From assembly GCA_017406985.1 (NCBI GenBank), contig JAFQXL010000004.1, forward strand, positions 185,708 to 249,707: a stretch of 64,000 bases of DNA, in the 5' to 3' direction. This document shows positions 11,621 to 19,423 of the stretch, in pieces. This DNA is from Candidatus Saccharimonadota bacterium. Its GTDB lineage: Bacteria > Patescibacteriota > Saccharimonadia > Saccharimonadales > Saccharimonadaceae. The position numbers and the translations under genes were made by a program. Under the pieces are notes generated by a model. It made no database searches and had not been told where the DNA came from. It saw only the letters and a program-made list of their open reading frames with translations. The stretch's first letter is position 1, and every line of letters begins with the position of its first letter.

Positions 11621-11694
11621 TGGAGGCGCCGACCGGAATTGAACCGGTGTACAAGGTTTTGCAGACCTCTGCGTAACCACTCCGCCACAGCGCC
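11621..11694 (-). tRNA. tRNA-Cys(GCA)
   Basis: On the minus strand the acceptor GGCGCTG/CGGCGCC, anticodon loop CTGCAAA and T arm ACCGG/CCGGT form a normal cysteine tRNA with U73 and encoded CCA. Confidence 0.95.
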
Positions 11695-11704
11695 TTATAA
11701 ATAC

Positions 11705-11713
11705 ATCTTATCA
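11705..11713 (-). promoter_or_regulatory. tRNA-Cys extended -10 (TGA-TAAGAT)
   Basis: An extended -10 lies 10 bases before the tRNA; no convincing -35 was found. Confidence 0.45.
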
Positions 11714-11717
11714 TAAA

Positions 11718-11800
11718 AAGTAAAAATACGCCATGTTTTGACGTATTTTTTAGTTCCCATCTGACGATTTGTACATCTCTCAACAGTTCGCACAAATCTT
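11718..11800 (-). ncRNA. Candidate small RNA of about 83 nt with its own promoter and terminator
   Basis: A perfect TTGACA-17-TAAAAT promoter just upstream would start a minus-strand transcript near 11800. The predicted RNA first forms a hairpin with stem GATTTGT/ACAAATC (11766-11772 with 11792-11798). It ends in a second hairpin (9 bp, 11722-11750) followed by T-rich sequence, as expected of an intrinsic terminator. I recognise no known RNA family. It could also be a leader for the tRNA-Cys transcript just downstream. No credible reading frame lies here. Confidence 0.45.
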
Positions 11801-11806
11801 ACTTTT

Positions 11807-11835
11807 ATTTTAAACATTAGCAGTTCTATTGTCAA
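11807..11835 (-). promoter_or_regulatory. Consensus promoter of the candidate small RNA
   Basis: TTGACA (11830-11835), exactly 17 bases, then TAAAAT (11807-11812) on the minus strand. It is the best -35 in the window and no gene starts near it. Confidence 0.6.
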
Positions 11836-12013
11836 TATTGTTTTTCAAGTTTTTTGTGTTGAAATTTTTTGACTTTTCCACAGATTTATCGCTTGACTTA
11901 AGCCTTAAAATATTTTATTCAATTTTTAGCTTTCGTTCGGTTTTTGAAAAATCTGTTCGGTTTTTCCCTGTTATTCGAGTATCTTCGCTTTTGGACATTT
12001 TTAGAGATTTTTA
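11836..12013. other. AT-rich gap with one DnaA-box-like site and an 11-bp direct repeat
   Basis: TTTTCCACA at 11874-11882 differs by one base from the DnaA box. GTTCGGTTTTT occurs twice, at 11935-11945 and 11955-11965, spaced 20 bases apart on the same helical face, upstream of the redox operon. I see no gene, no box cluster and nothing sufficient to call an origin. Confidence 0.35.
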
Positions 12014-12022
12014 TGTTATACT
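12014..12022 (+). promoter_or_regulatory. Extended -10 (TGT-TATACT) for the CPTC membrane protein, leaderless type
   Basis: The box ends six bases before the ATG at 12029, with no Shine-Dalgarno sequence. Confidence 0.6.
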
Positions 12023-12028
12023 TAATAT

Positions 12029-12661
12029 ATGAGTGGAGGAAAGAATTTTTATTCAAAGCTCCAGAGATGGGCTGACGAATTTAAGATGAGCCTTTATGGC
12101 GCGATTTTAGCGTTTTCAGAGAAACGTTTTCTAACCGCTTTTATTATCGCGTTTATCTTTTTCGGGACGCTTTTAAATATGTTAGTCGGCGGGGCGGCGG
12201 GTTTTGCGCTTTTCTCGAGCGCCAATCTCGGCGGAAAACTCGAAATTTTAAGAGATGCATTTCTCGGGACTTTCGGAGTGGGGAGAGAGTTTATCGACTG
12301 GCTTTTTATCTTCTTCATGACGATTTTACAAGCGACTTTAATCGGACTCGTCGTCTTTGTTTTTAAATATCGTAAAGACAGCGCAAATTTACAGAACGCT
12401 GGAATTATTACGGGATTAATTATCCTCGGTTCGGGCTGTCCGACTTGCGGGACGAGCGTTCTTGCGCCGATTATTATCTCGATTGCCGGCTCTTCCGGAA
12501 TGGCGGTAGTCGGAACGGTAAGCTGGGTTTTAACGGTTTTATCGATTGTCGTTGCGTTTTTCGCGTTAAAGAAAGTCGGGTTTGAGACCTATGCGATTTT
12601 AATGGAAGAGAGATATAATAGTAAAAAGAAAGGAAAAAATGAATCAAGAAGAGACAGTTAA
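12029..12661 (+). CDS. Multi-pass membrane protein with a single CPTC motif, possible thiol oxidoreductase
   Basis: This 210-residue protein has about five membrane helices and a basic C-terminus. Its only two cysteines lie in GSGCPTCGTS at residues 137 and 140, at the edge of a membrane helix. I recognise neither DsbB nor VKOR, which need four cysteines, nor CcdA. The next gene overlaps it by 23 bases and encodes a membrane-tethered DsbA-like thioredoxin. The inferred role is electron transfer to or from that partner during oxidative folding outside the cell. An alternative is a transporter whose CPTC binds metal. The start is backed by the leaderless-type promoter. Confidence 0.6.
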   Translation: MSGGKNFYSKLQRWADEFKMSLYGAILAFSEKRFLTAFIIAFIFFGTLLNMLVGGAAGFALFSSANLGGKLEILRDAFLGTFGVGREFIDWLFIFFMTILQATLIGLVVFVFKYRKDSANLQNAGIITGLIILGSGCPTCGTSVLAPIIISIAGSSGMAVVGTVSWVLTVLSIVVAFFALKKVGFETYAILMEERYNSKKKGKNESRRDS

Positions 12662-13376
12662 AATCGGTGGGGCAGGAGCATTAATTCGTTTTATTATTTT
12701 AGTGTTAATTTTCGTCGGGATTATTATGGTAGTCGTTTTTTCGGCGCCGAAGAACGAGGATTTATCGGGAATTTGGGACGAGAGGACGATTCTCGGAAAT
12801 AAAGATGCAAAAAATCATTATGTAATGACGACCGATATTATGTGTCCTTATTGCGACTATTTCTCGCGCGCGATTATGAGCGAGCAGGAAGAATTTGAGA
12901 AATATCTCGCGGACAACGACATTGTTTATGAAATGAGAATTACTGATTTCTTAAACGAATATGGCGAGGCGGGAGTTTATTCTGAAAATTCGGCGGAAGC
13001 GGCGCTCTGCGCGACGGAAGAGAATAAATTCTGGGACTTTTATCACGCAACAATGACGGCGCTCGACAGAGATTATCATTCAAAAGGCGTCGGGAACTCA
13101 AAAACCGCGCCACATATTACCGATATTACAGACGAATATTGGCTTAACATTGGATATTCAGTCGGGCTTTCAGACCGATTTACGGATTGTTATAAAAATC
13201 ACGAACAGCTCGAACATGTCCGCGAGAATACTGCGAAGACGGCAAAAATTATGCAGAAATCCGGACAGTCGGGGATGCCATATTTTAAGTTTAATCAGTT
13301 CGAAACGACAGGGTTTGATACGAGCTGGGGCTGGGACTACGTAAAGAAATACCTCGACGCCGGACTAAATAGCTAA
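12639..13376 (+). CDS. Membrane-tethered DsbA-like thioredoxin-fold protein
   Basis: After one N-terminal helix (about residues 14-35) this 245-residue protein has a thioredoxin-like domain with the active site CPYC at residues 69-72 and the cis-proline loop SGMPYFKFN near residue 218. DsbA proteins oxidise cysteines of exported proteins. Two additional cysteines (ALCATEE, TDCYKN) may form a structural disulfide. AAGGA precedes the start, which lies inside the upstream CPTC gene, so the two are one operon. Several exported proteins in this window are cysteine-paired and could be substrates. The 3' end overlaps the convergent methylase gene by 12 bases. Confidence 0.85.
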   Translation: MNQEETVKIGGAGALIRFIILVLIFVGIIMVVVFSAPKNEDLSGIWDERTILGNKDAKNHYVMTTDIMCPYCDYFSRAIMSEQEEFEKYLADNDIVYEMRITDFLNEYGEAGVYSENSAEAALCATEENKFWDFYHATMTALDRDYHSKGVGNSKTAPHITDITDEYWLNIGYSVGLSDRFTDCYKNHEQLEHVRENTAKTAKIMQKSGQSGMPYFKFNQFETTGFDTSWGWDYVKKYLDAGLNS

Positions 13377-13964
13377 TTTACATTCTAATAAAACTGTGTC
13401 GACCGCCGGAGGCGGGGTAAAATCGGTTTTCTTCAAAGGATATTTAATTTTTACGTCATAATATTTTTGGAGGATTTTTCCGAGTTTCGAAGTATAGTGG
13501 CGGTCGGTCGGGATTAGCTTTAAAGCGAAATTTTTCTGGACGATTAAATAAATTGACTTCGGGAGATTTTCCGGAGCGCCACGCTCGATAATTTCGCCGT
13601 CTCTATTTTCGAGATTTAAGATTTTATAGAAAATTCTAGCGCTCAGAGAAAACGGCGGATTCGAGAAGATTTTATATGGCTCGGACGGAAGGTCAAAGTT
13701 TAAAAAGTCTTCTTTAATTATTTCGATATTTTCAAGCTGATATTTCTTGAGATTTTGAGCGAGTTTTTCGGCAGTTTCAAAATCTTGCTCGAGAGCAAGG
13801 ACTTTCTTACATCTCTTCGAAAGTCCGAACGTAATTACGCCCGAGCCTGCGCCGATCTCTAAAACCGTATCGTTCTTTCTAATATTAGAATGTCCGATTA
13901 GAATTAAGGCAAGCCGCGGAGACTTCAAGAAATGTTGTTCCAGCTCGAATTTCCGACTAGGCAT
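13365..13964 (-). CDS. KsgA/Erm-type rRNA adenine methyltransferase, short form
   Basis: This 199-residue protein has the SAM-binding motif LEIGAGSGVITFGL, the acidic loop residue in LALEQD, and a catalytic motif SNPPF instead of the NLPYNIS of KsgA or NIPY of Erm. It ends at FTPPPAVDTVLLE, so the C-terminal helical domain that completes KsgA (about 270 residues) is absent. It probably dimethylates an rRNA adenine, but I cannot say whether it replaces KsgA or is Erm-like. It overlaps the start region of hisS by 8 bases and is convergent with the DsbA-like gene. Confidence 0.75.
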   Translation of the reverse strand: MPSRKFELEQHFLKSPRLALILIGHSNIRKNDTVLEIGAGSGVITFGLSKRCKKVLALEQDFETAEKLAQNLKKYQLENIEIIKEDFLNFDLPSEPYKIFSNPPFSLSARIFYKILNLENRDGEIIERGAPENLPKSIYLIVQKNFALKLIPTDRHYTSKLGKILQKYYDVKIKYPLKKTDFTPPPAVDTVLLECKLAI

Positions 13965-15267
13965 TTCGAATATAATCTTCGAGTTTAAGTTTTTCGCCAG
14001 TTTCGAGGTTCTTTAGCTCGATGTTTCCGGTTTCGACTTCTCTTTCGCCAATTACGGAAGCGAATTTCGCGATTTTTCCGGCGTAAGCGAATTTATCACC
14101 AACTTTTTTATCGGTCAGATTTATGTCGACAGTTTTTCCAGAGTTTCTTAGATTTTCGGCCAGCTTAAAAGTATATTCATATTCATTTTTTGAAAACGGA
14201 ATTAAAACGAGGTCAAGCGGCTTTTCAGATATTTTATCAAGTAAATTATTCTCGTTCAAAACATAAAAGAGACGAGTTAAACCAATTGAGATACCAACGC
14301 CGGGAAGACTCTGATCGGTATAGTTCCCTGCGAGATTTTCATATCTTCCGCCAGAACAAACCGAACCAATTTCTCGATATTCTGGTAAGAAGGTTTCAAA
14401 AACGGAACCAGTATAATAATCGAGTCCGCGGACGATTAACATATCACCAATCGCAATATCTTTCATTCCCTGTTTTTCGAGTAAGTCTAAAACTTCCTCA
14501 AGCTCTTTAACGCCAGTTTCAAAAATCTCATTTTTAATTCCTAGGCTATTTAGACTTTTAATCGTCGCTTCTTTACCTCCGTTAATTTCGCTAAATTTAA
14601 CGAGAGTTTCGATTTCGGAACCATTTAAGCCGATTTCCTCGAGAGCTTCGAGAGTTTTTTCTTTCGGAACTTTTTCGGCATGGTCAATAATACTAAAAAT
14701 GTCGCTCGACTTTGTCTGAAGGCCGAGTTCTTGAAGAAGACCGGTTAAAATCTTTCGGTTCGAGATACGGATTTTCATTTCCGGCTTAATAAAAGTTTTC
14801 AAGGCATCATAAGCGGTTTTAACGACTTCCGCGTCATAGGCGATATTTAGGGTATTTCGTCCGATTACATCGACATCGAGCTGATAAAATTCGCGGAAGC
14901 GACCTTTTTGTGCGCGTTCACCGCGGAAATTCCGCCCGATTTGGGTAACTTTAAACGGAAAAGTTAAATCGTTTTCATGTTCAACGACATAACGCGCGAG
15001 CGGAACGGTATGATCAAACCTTAAAGCCTGATCCGCATCGTCCGCAGTCTCGGCGGTTTTAAAAACTTTATAAATCTGTTTTTCAGTATCTCCGCCGGCT
15101 TTCGCAAGAAGAATCTCGTTTCGGTCGATAATCGGAGTTTCGATCGACATAAAACCATGAGAATGATACACCCGAGCAATTTCGTTTTTAAGTTTGTCAA
15201 AAAGGGCCTGTTTCTCAGGTAAAAGTTCCTGCATGCCCGAAATTGGGGATGTATTTAGTTTTTTCAT
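13957..15267 (-). CDS. hisS: Histidyl-tRNA synthetase
   Basis: This class II synthetase of 436 residues has the N-terminal GMQELLPEKQ, motif 2 with FKVTQIGRNFRGERAQ, the histidine-binding SVCSGGRYENLAG and motif 3 GVGISIGLTRL. Length is normal. The start at 15267 is preferred over an upstream in-frame codon at 15282 because TATAAT ends just six bases before it, and the longer form would start inside the promoter. The -10 box overlaps the stop codon of the upstream glycosyltransferase gene. Confidence 0.95.
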   Translation of the reverse strand: MKKLNTSPISGMQELLPEKQALFDKLKNEIARVYHSHGFMSIETPIIDRNEILLAKAGGDTEKQIYKVFKTAETADDADQALRFDHTVPLARYVVEHENDLTFPFKVTQIGRNFRGERAQKGRFREFYQLDVDVIGRNTLNIAYDAEVVKTAYDALKTFIKPEMKIRISNRKILTGLLQELGLQTKSSDIFSIIDHAEKVPKEKTLEALEEIGLNGSEIETLVKFSEINGGKEATIKSLNSLGIKNEIFETGVKELEEVLDLLEKQGMKDIAIGDMLIVRGLDYYTGSVFETFLPEYREIGSVCSGGRYENLAGNYTDQSLPGVGISIGLTRLFYVLNENNLLDKISEKPLDLVLIPFSKNEYEYTFKLAENLRNSGKTVDINLTDKKVGDKFAYAGKIAKFASVIGEREVETGNIELKNLETGEKLKLEDYIRNA

Positions 15268-15273
15268 ACTAAT

Positions 15274-15279
15274 ATTATA
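15274..15279 (-). promoter_or_regulatory. hisS -10 box (TATAAT), leaderless type, overlapping a stop codon
   Basis: The TAA stop of the glycosyltransferase gene (15275-15277) lies inside this TATAAT. Six bases separate the box from the hisS ATG. Confidence 0.6.
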
Positions 15280-16516
15280 CAATATTTTCGTAAACTTTTA
15301 AAAGATTCTTAATCTGGGTAGACTGGAGAACCTCTTTACGGTTTTTAAAACAAGCTTTACTCATTTCTTCGATAATCGCCGGATGGTCGATTATATCTAA
15401 AATTAGCTCCGCCATTTTCTCCGGCGTTTCATCTTCAGCGCGAAGACCACCGTTTTTTAAAACGACCTGGTCCATGTCTTTATCACAATAAATCACAGGG
15501 AGACCGACCGCCGCCGCTTCGAGAATCGTTAAACCTTGGGTATCGAAGCCATAAGAGTTAATAATCGAAAGATGTTGCGTTTCGAGATATTTTAAAACTT
15601 CTTCGTGTGGGACGGCGCCTTTAAAGTCGCAGTTTTCTTGCATCTTATTATCTTCAGCGAATTTCATAGCAAAGCCGAGCTCGTTCCCGTCTCCGAGCGC
15701 AGTAAAGAAGAACTTATTGGTTTTTTCTTTAACTATCTTTAAAGCTTCAAGAAACTCCAAAATACGTTTTTCTTTCGATAAACGGCTCGTCCAAATTATC
15801 TTTAGAGGCTCATTAGAAACTTTTTCAAGCTTTCGAACTTTCCAGTCGGTTCCTTTTACGGTTTCGTCCGAGACACCGTTAGAAACGGCGGTGATCGGCT
15901 TTATAACGCCATAATGTTTAAGCTTATCGGCAAAATGTTCGCTCGGGGTAATCACTGCGTCGGCGCAGTTCGCTTCTCGAACCATTAATTCCCACATTTG
16001 TCTCGTCGCGACAGTCGGGGCGAGATAATCATCTTTTTTAACTTTAACATCTTCAGTAAACTCTTTTAGATAATGTCTATGAATATGGTTTAAAAGAAAG
16101 CCGGCAAGAGTTTTAAACGGATGAGAAACGTTTACGGCGATAGCCATATCTTCGCGACCATGCATTGTCTGGACAAGCGGTTTTTTATATTTTTTCGCAA
16201 GTAGAACTGCGGCGATACTAGCGCCCGCTTCATAATGCGCATGAATTAAGTCGAAATCAGTATCAAAATTCGGGAACTTTTCTTCGACATATTTTACGAC
16301 GGTTTTCGGCCATTTCGCGAGTGGAGCACCGTTAATTTTTAAGAATTTCGCAGTCGGAAGAAGAATTATATTTTTCTCTTTCGGCATTTTCTTCCCCGGA
16401 CAAAAAACCGTAACTTCGTGTCCGAGTTTTTCGAGCTCGCGTTTTTGGGCGGAAATCGACGACGGGATTCCGCCGGCAACTTCGAGATATAAATCAGTAA
16501 AGACAGCAATACGCAT
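15275..16516 (-). CDS. Glycosyltransferase family 4 (GT-B fold)
   Basis: This 413-residue protein starts MRIAVFTDLYLEVAGGIPSS, as in GT4 enzymes that glucosylate diacylglycerol or related lipids. The donor-binding half has WTSRLSKEKRILEFLEAL, then a conserved ILEAAAVGLPVIY region with the nucleotide-sugar glutamate. The acceptor cannot be decided from sequence; a membrane glycolipid is the best guess. The ATG overlaps the stop of the DUF2207 gene as TAATG, so translation is coupled. Confidence 0.85.
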   Translation of the reverse strand: MRIAVFTDLYLEVAGGIPSSISAQKRELEKLGHEVTVFCPGKKMPKEKNIILLPTAKFLKINGAPLAKWPKTVVKYVEEKFPNFDTDFDLIHAHYEAGASIAAVLLAKKYKKPLVQTMHGREDMAIAVNVSHPFKTLAGFLLNHIHRHYLKEFTEDVKVKKDDYLAPTVATRQMWELMVREANCADAVITPSEHFADKLKHYGVIKPITAVSNGVSDETVKGTDWKVRKLEKVSNEPLKIIWTSRLSKEKRILEFLEALKIVKEKTNKFFFTALGDGNELGFAMKFAEDNKMQENCDFKGAVPHEEVLKYLETQHLSIINSYGFDTQGLTILEAAAVGLPVIYCDKDMDQVVLKNGGLRAEDETPEKMAELILDIIDHPAIIEEMSKACFKNRKEVLQSTQIKNLLKVYENIV

Positions 16517-19236
16517 TACCAGCCTCCCCCTCCGCCTCCGCCGCCCCCACCGCCGGAGAATCCACCTCCTCCACCACCGGAAGAGCTAGAGCTAGAATAC
16601 CCGCCGCCAGAACCGCTCGACGAACTTGTATCAATCGGGCGAGAAACGGCGCTACGCATCGTCGAATTAATAATCGAATAATTAAAGCCACTCGTATACC
16701 AATTCGGAGAAGTCTCATTATGTAGTTCGTAATATTTAGAAAGTTCGTTCATCCAACTTTTCTCGAGTCCGAATAGCGCGGCATAAGGTAAGAGTTTTTC
16801 GTTTAATTTAACAATCCCCTCCTCGCTAGTATCGGCCCCCTCGACACTCTGTAGAAACTTTAAGCGGTCGGCTTCAGCCATTTTAATATAAAGTTTTAAA
16901 CCTTCCATATAATTACTTATATCTAAACCTTTATCCGTGCGGTTTTTATAGTGAGCGAGAAAACCGGAGAGAATCGGCAGAGCCGCGAAGACGACGAGCG
17001 CTAAAACAATCATCGGAATTAAGAGCCATTTTCCTTCATAAATCGAGAACGGAGTAAAGTTTATCGCCTTTAAGAGCGCCGCTCCGAGACCGACAATTAG
17101 TCCGAAGATAAGCGGGATACCGAAATTCATGAAGATAATAATACAGAAAACTTTTAGAAGTAGAGAAGTGATTGTCGGACTACTAGTTTTCTTATTTTTT
17201 GCTTTTTCTTCAAGACAGCCAGCTTCAATCAAAGCAGTTTTAACGTCGGAATCGTAGTTTTTAAACGCGGTTTCAAGCGAGCTAGAATAAGCATGATTGG
17301 TTAATTCGATTTCGTCTCCCGCCAAAACACTATGTCCAGAGTTTAAGATTTTTAGAAGGTCGATTTGTTCCTTCGACAAATCGCTTAAATCGACAACTTT
17401 AACTTTCCAATTATATTTACTACTAAAGCGTTTTTTCTCGCCCTTAACTAGCTCGACTTTTTTCATAATAATTAACTCGAGCATAGTTGCGACTTTTGGA
17501 TTTTTCGTCGGCTTTAGATAAATCTCGGCGAGCTGGGCAGCGGTAAAGCCTTTAAGCGGAGTATACTCAGGAGCGACCGGTTTATTTTTAAAGTAAGCGA
17601 CGCGCTCTTTAACGGGGACATAACTCTTACGATAAAAGAGATAAACGATAAGAGAAAGAATAGCTACGACGACCGCGAAGATAATATAATAGAGATAATT
17701 TCGGTTCGGTTCAGGGATTTTAAACGTCCCGTCTTTAAAATAAACTGTAGTCGAGTAATTTTCGAGGTTAGCGAGATTTACGGTCGTAAAGCTAAAACCA
17801 TCTTCAGTTTCTTCGATTTTACAAGACATCTGCATCGTATCAATCGAGCTTCCGTCGTTACAAACTGCACTAACCTTTTTCTCGGTCCGTTCCGTTTTTC
17901 CCTCGCGGACAAGCTCGAGGTTATTTTTTAATTCGTCCGATAAATGAATATTCACGGTAATTAAGTCGGCTTCGCCAGCGTTTCCACTAAAGCTTAAAGC
18001 GGAGAAGCTCTGATAAGAAAGGATGTCGCTCGAGTCGCGAGTAACCGACTGAGATTTTTTACTGACGACATTTTCTAATTCATATTCTAAAGTTATTACA
18101 TGTTTCCCGTGTATATAACGACTATTTTTATCTTTAATCTCAATTTCAAATTGTCCTTTATTTTTATTCGACTCAAGAGACCAGCTCGCCGTTTCGCCGT
18201 CCATCGTTATATTTAAGTCTAAATTATCTTGATTTTTAGCTATAAAGGCGTTTTTATTAGAATTAACATAAGAGATAAAACGCGGGAAAGAATCGACTTC
18301 GTTTTTAGTCGGAAAAAGAGCGACAATTTCTTCTTTAACTTTTAATTTAGCGAGGCCGTTTTCATCCTTACTTAAATAATAATCTACTTTCGCGTCTTCG
18401 ACTTTTAGAGTTTTAATAAAATCGTTTTCCGGAACGACAAAAGTATCACTATTAAAGTTCGTCACGAAAGTTAAATTTTCGCCAGCACTAAGAGCGGTCG
18501 CGCTAAAAGAAATTCCATCTTCTATATCTTTGATATTACAGCGACTCTGATTATTACTACTATATCTCCCGACATAACACCAAGCTCCGAGCTTATTTTT
18601 TGTTGTATTATTTTGATGGATTTTATATTTATTCTGATAAGTCGCGGAGTTAGAAACCTCGAGGCCGGATTTTAGATTATTATAAATATCCTGATCCATA
18701 TGTAGACGGACGTTTATTTCATTAAACGGCTGGTCCCAGCCAGTTCCGTTCGAATCCCAATAAAGTTCCTGAAAAGCGGTTTCGCTATAGCTCGAAACAT
18801 CAAATTCCGTAATAACATGGACAAACTTATATTTTAGAACGTAAGTTTGTTCGCCGTGGAGATAAGTATCAGCGTCGCCAATCCGGACGTTAAAATAAGT
18901 ATCTTTTGTCGTAATGACCGCTTTTTCTTTTTCGCCGTTTCGAGTTACCTCGATCTTAAGATTATCGGTACTTTCCATCGTCAAGTTCGTGTCGTCCTGA
19001 TTTAGAAACGGGATTTTTCGTTCGATTCCGTGATTCTGGTTATAACTCGGAAAGACCGCAGTCATCTCCTCGACAACTTCCATCTCGCTCGTTCCGTCGG
19101 CTTGCTTTTTTAAATAATAATCGGCAGTAAAGTTTTTAAAATAAAAATCGTTCGCGTTAGCGCTTGCTGGTTTTATAGAGAAAAGTGGTGTAAAAATTAA
19201 AAGCAGGCTTAAAAATAGAAATTTTAGTTTCCTCAT
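16516..19236 (-). CDS. DUF2207 membrane protein with two exported beta domains and a poly-Gly tail
   Basis: After a signal sequence (MRKLKFLFLSLLLIFTPLFS) this protein of about 906 residues contains two related DUF2207-type domains in tandem. Paired motifs are FTADYYLKKQADGTSEMEV near residue 35 and AKVDYYLSKDENGLAKLKV near residue 285, each ending in a HGEQTYVLKY or HGKHVITLEY strand. A membrane helix follows near residue 530, then a cytoplasmic region with two more helices and a serine/glycine tail ending in a glycine run plus Trp. The function of the family is unknown. The ATG at 19236 follows TGG-TATAAT by nine bases; two upstream in-frame ATGs would lie in or before the promoter. Confidence 0.85.
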   Translation of the reverse strand: MRKLKFLFLSLLLIFTPLFSIKPASANANDFYFKNFTADYYLKKQADGTSEMEVVEEMTAVFPSYNQNHGIERKIPFLNQDDTNLTMESTDNLKIEVTRNGEKEKAVITTKDTYFNVRIGDADTYLHGEQTYVLKYKFVHVITEFDVSSYSETAFQELYWDSNGTGWDQPFNEINVRLHMDQDIYNNLKSGLEVSNSATYQNKYKIHQNNTTKNKLGAWCYVGRYSSNNQSRCNIKDIEDGISFSATALSAGENLTFVTNFNSDTFVVPENDFIKTLKVEDAKVDYYLSKDENGLAKLKVKEEIVALFPTKNEVDSFPRFISYVNSNKNAFIAKNQDNLDLNITMDGETASWSLESNKNKGQFEIEIKDKNSRYIHGKHVITLEYELENVVSKKSQSVTRDSSDILSYQSFSALSFSGNAGEADLITVNIHLSDELKNNLELVREGKTERTEKKVSAVCNDGSSIDTMQMSCKIEETEDGFSFTTVNLANLENYSTTVYFKDGTFKIPEPNRNYLYYIIFAVVVAILSLIVYLFYRKSYVPVKERVAYFKNKPVAPEYTPLKGFTAAQLAEIYLKPTKNPKVATMLELIIMKKVELVKGEKKRFSSKYNWKVKVVDLSDLSKEQIDLLKILNSGHSVLAGDEIELTNHAYSSSLETAFKNYDSDVKTALIEAGCLEEKAKNKKTSSPTITSLLLKVFCIIIFMNFGIPLIFGLIVGLGAALLKAINFTPFSIYEGKWLLIPMIVLALVVFAALPILSGFLAHYKNRTDKGLDISNYMEGLKLYIKMAEADRLKFLQSVEGADTSEEGIVKLNEKLLPYAALFGLEKSWMNELSKYYELHNETSPNWYTSGFNYSIINSTMRSAVSRPIDTSSSSGSGGGYSSSSSSGGGGGGFSGGGGGGGGGGGW

Positions 19237-19245
19237 ATAATTCAT

Positions 19246-19254
19246 ATTATACCA
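19246..19254 (-). promoter_or_regulatory. Extended -10 (TGG-TATAAT) for the DUF2207 gene, leaderless type
   Basis: The perfect TATAAT ends nine bases before the chosen ATG; an in-frame ATG also follows the box directly. Confidence 0.6.
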
Positions 19255-19269
19255 CATTAGCAGCAGGCA

Positions 19270-19414
19270 AAAACAAGAAATACCGTTTCATCCAGTTGCG
19301 GACTTTCTCACTAGAATTTACAACATATTTATTTCATAAAATGTTGATAAATTCTCCCTCGAAAATCTGGGTCTAAATCGCATTAGCAACTGGCTGAAAG
19401 ATATTTCTTGTTTT
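19270..19414 (-). repeat. 145-bp imperfect inverted-repeat element, structured 3' UTR or terminator of ldh
   Basis: AAAACAAGAAATA at 19270-19282 pairs with 19402-19414 (13 bp). After a small internal loop, 14 bases at 19286-19299 pair with 19386-19399 with one mismatch. Inside, 19313-19326 pairs with 19341-19355 with a single bulge. On the minus strand the outer arm runs into TTTTT, so it may act as the ldh terminator. It lies between the ldh stop and the DUF2207 promoter. No coding frame and no target-site duplication were seen. Confidence 0.6.
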
Positions 19415-19423
19415 ATTAACTTT

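Noticed and set aside
11722-11750. T-box or other amino-acid riboswitch ahead of tRNA-Cys
   Set aside because: No T-box consensus or specifier loop was found; a terminator of a small transcript explains the hairpin better.
11415-11795. 126-residue minus-strand reading frame
   Set aside because: It runs across the antisense of tRNA-Leu, tRNA-Cys itself and a terminator, so the bases are already accounted for by RNA genes.
11874-11882. Possible replication origin from a DnaA-like box (also at 45-53)
   Set aside because: Only isolated one-mismatch boxes are present, no cluster, and neither dnaA nor dnaN is near.
11829-12032. 67-residue plus-strand reading frame before the CPTC gene
   Set aside because: Phe/Ser-rich translation of AT-rich intergenic DNA, overlapping the promoter of the next gene, without a ribosome binding site.
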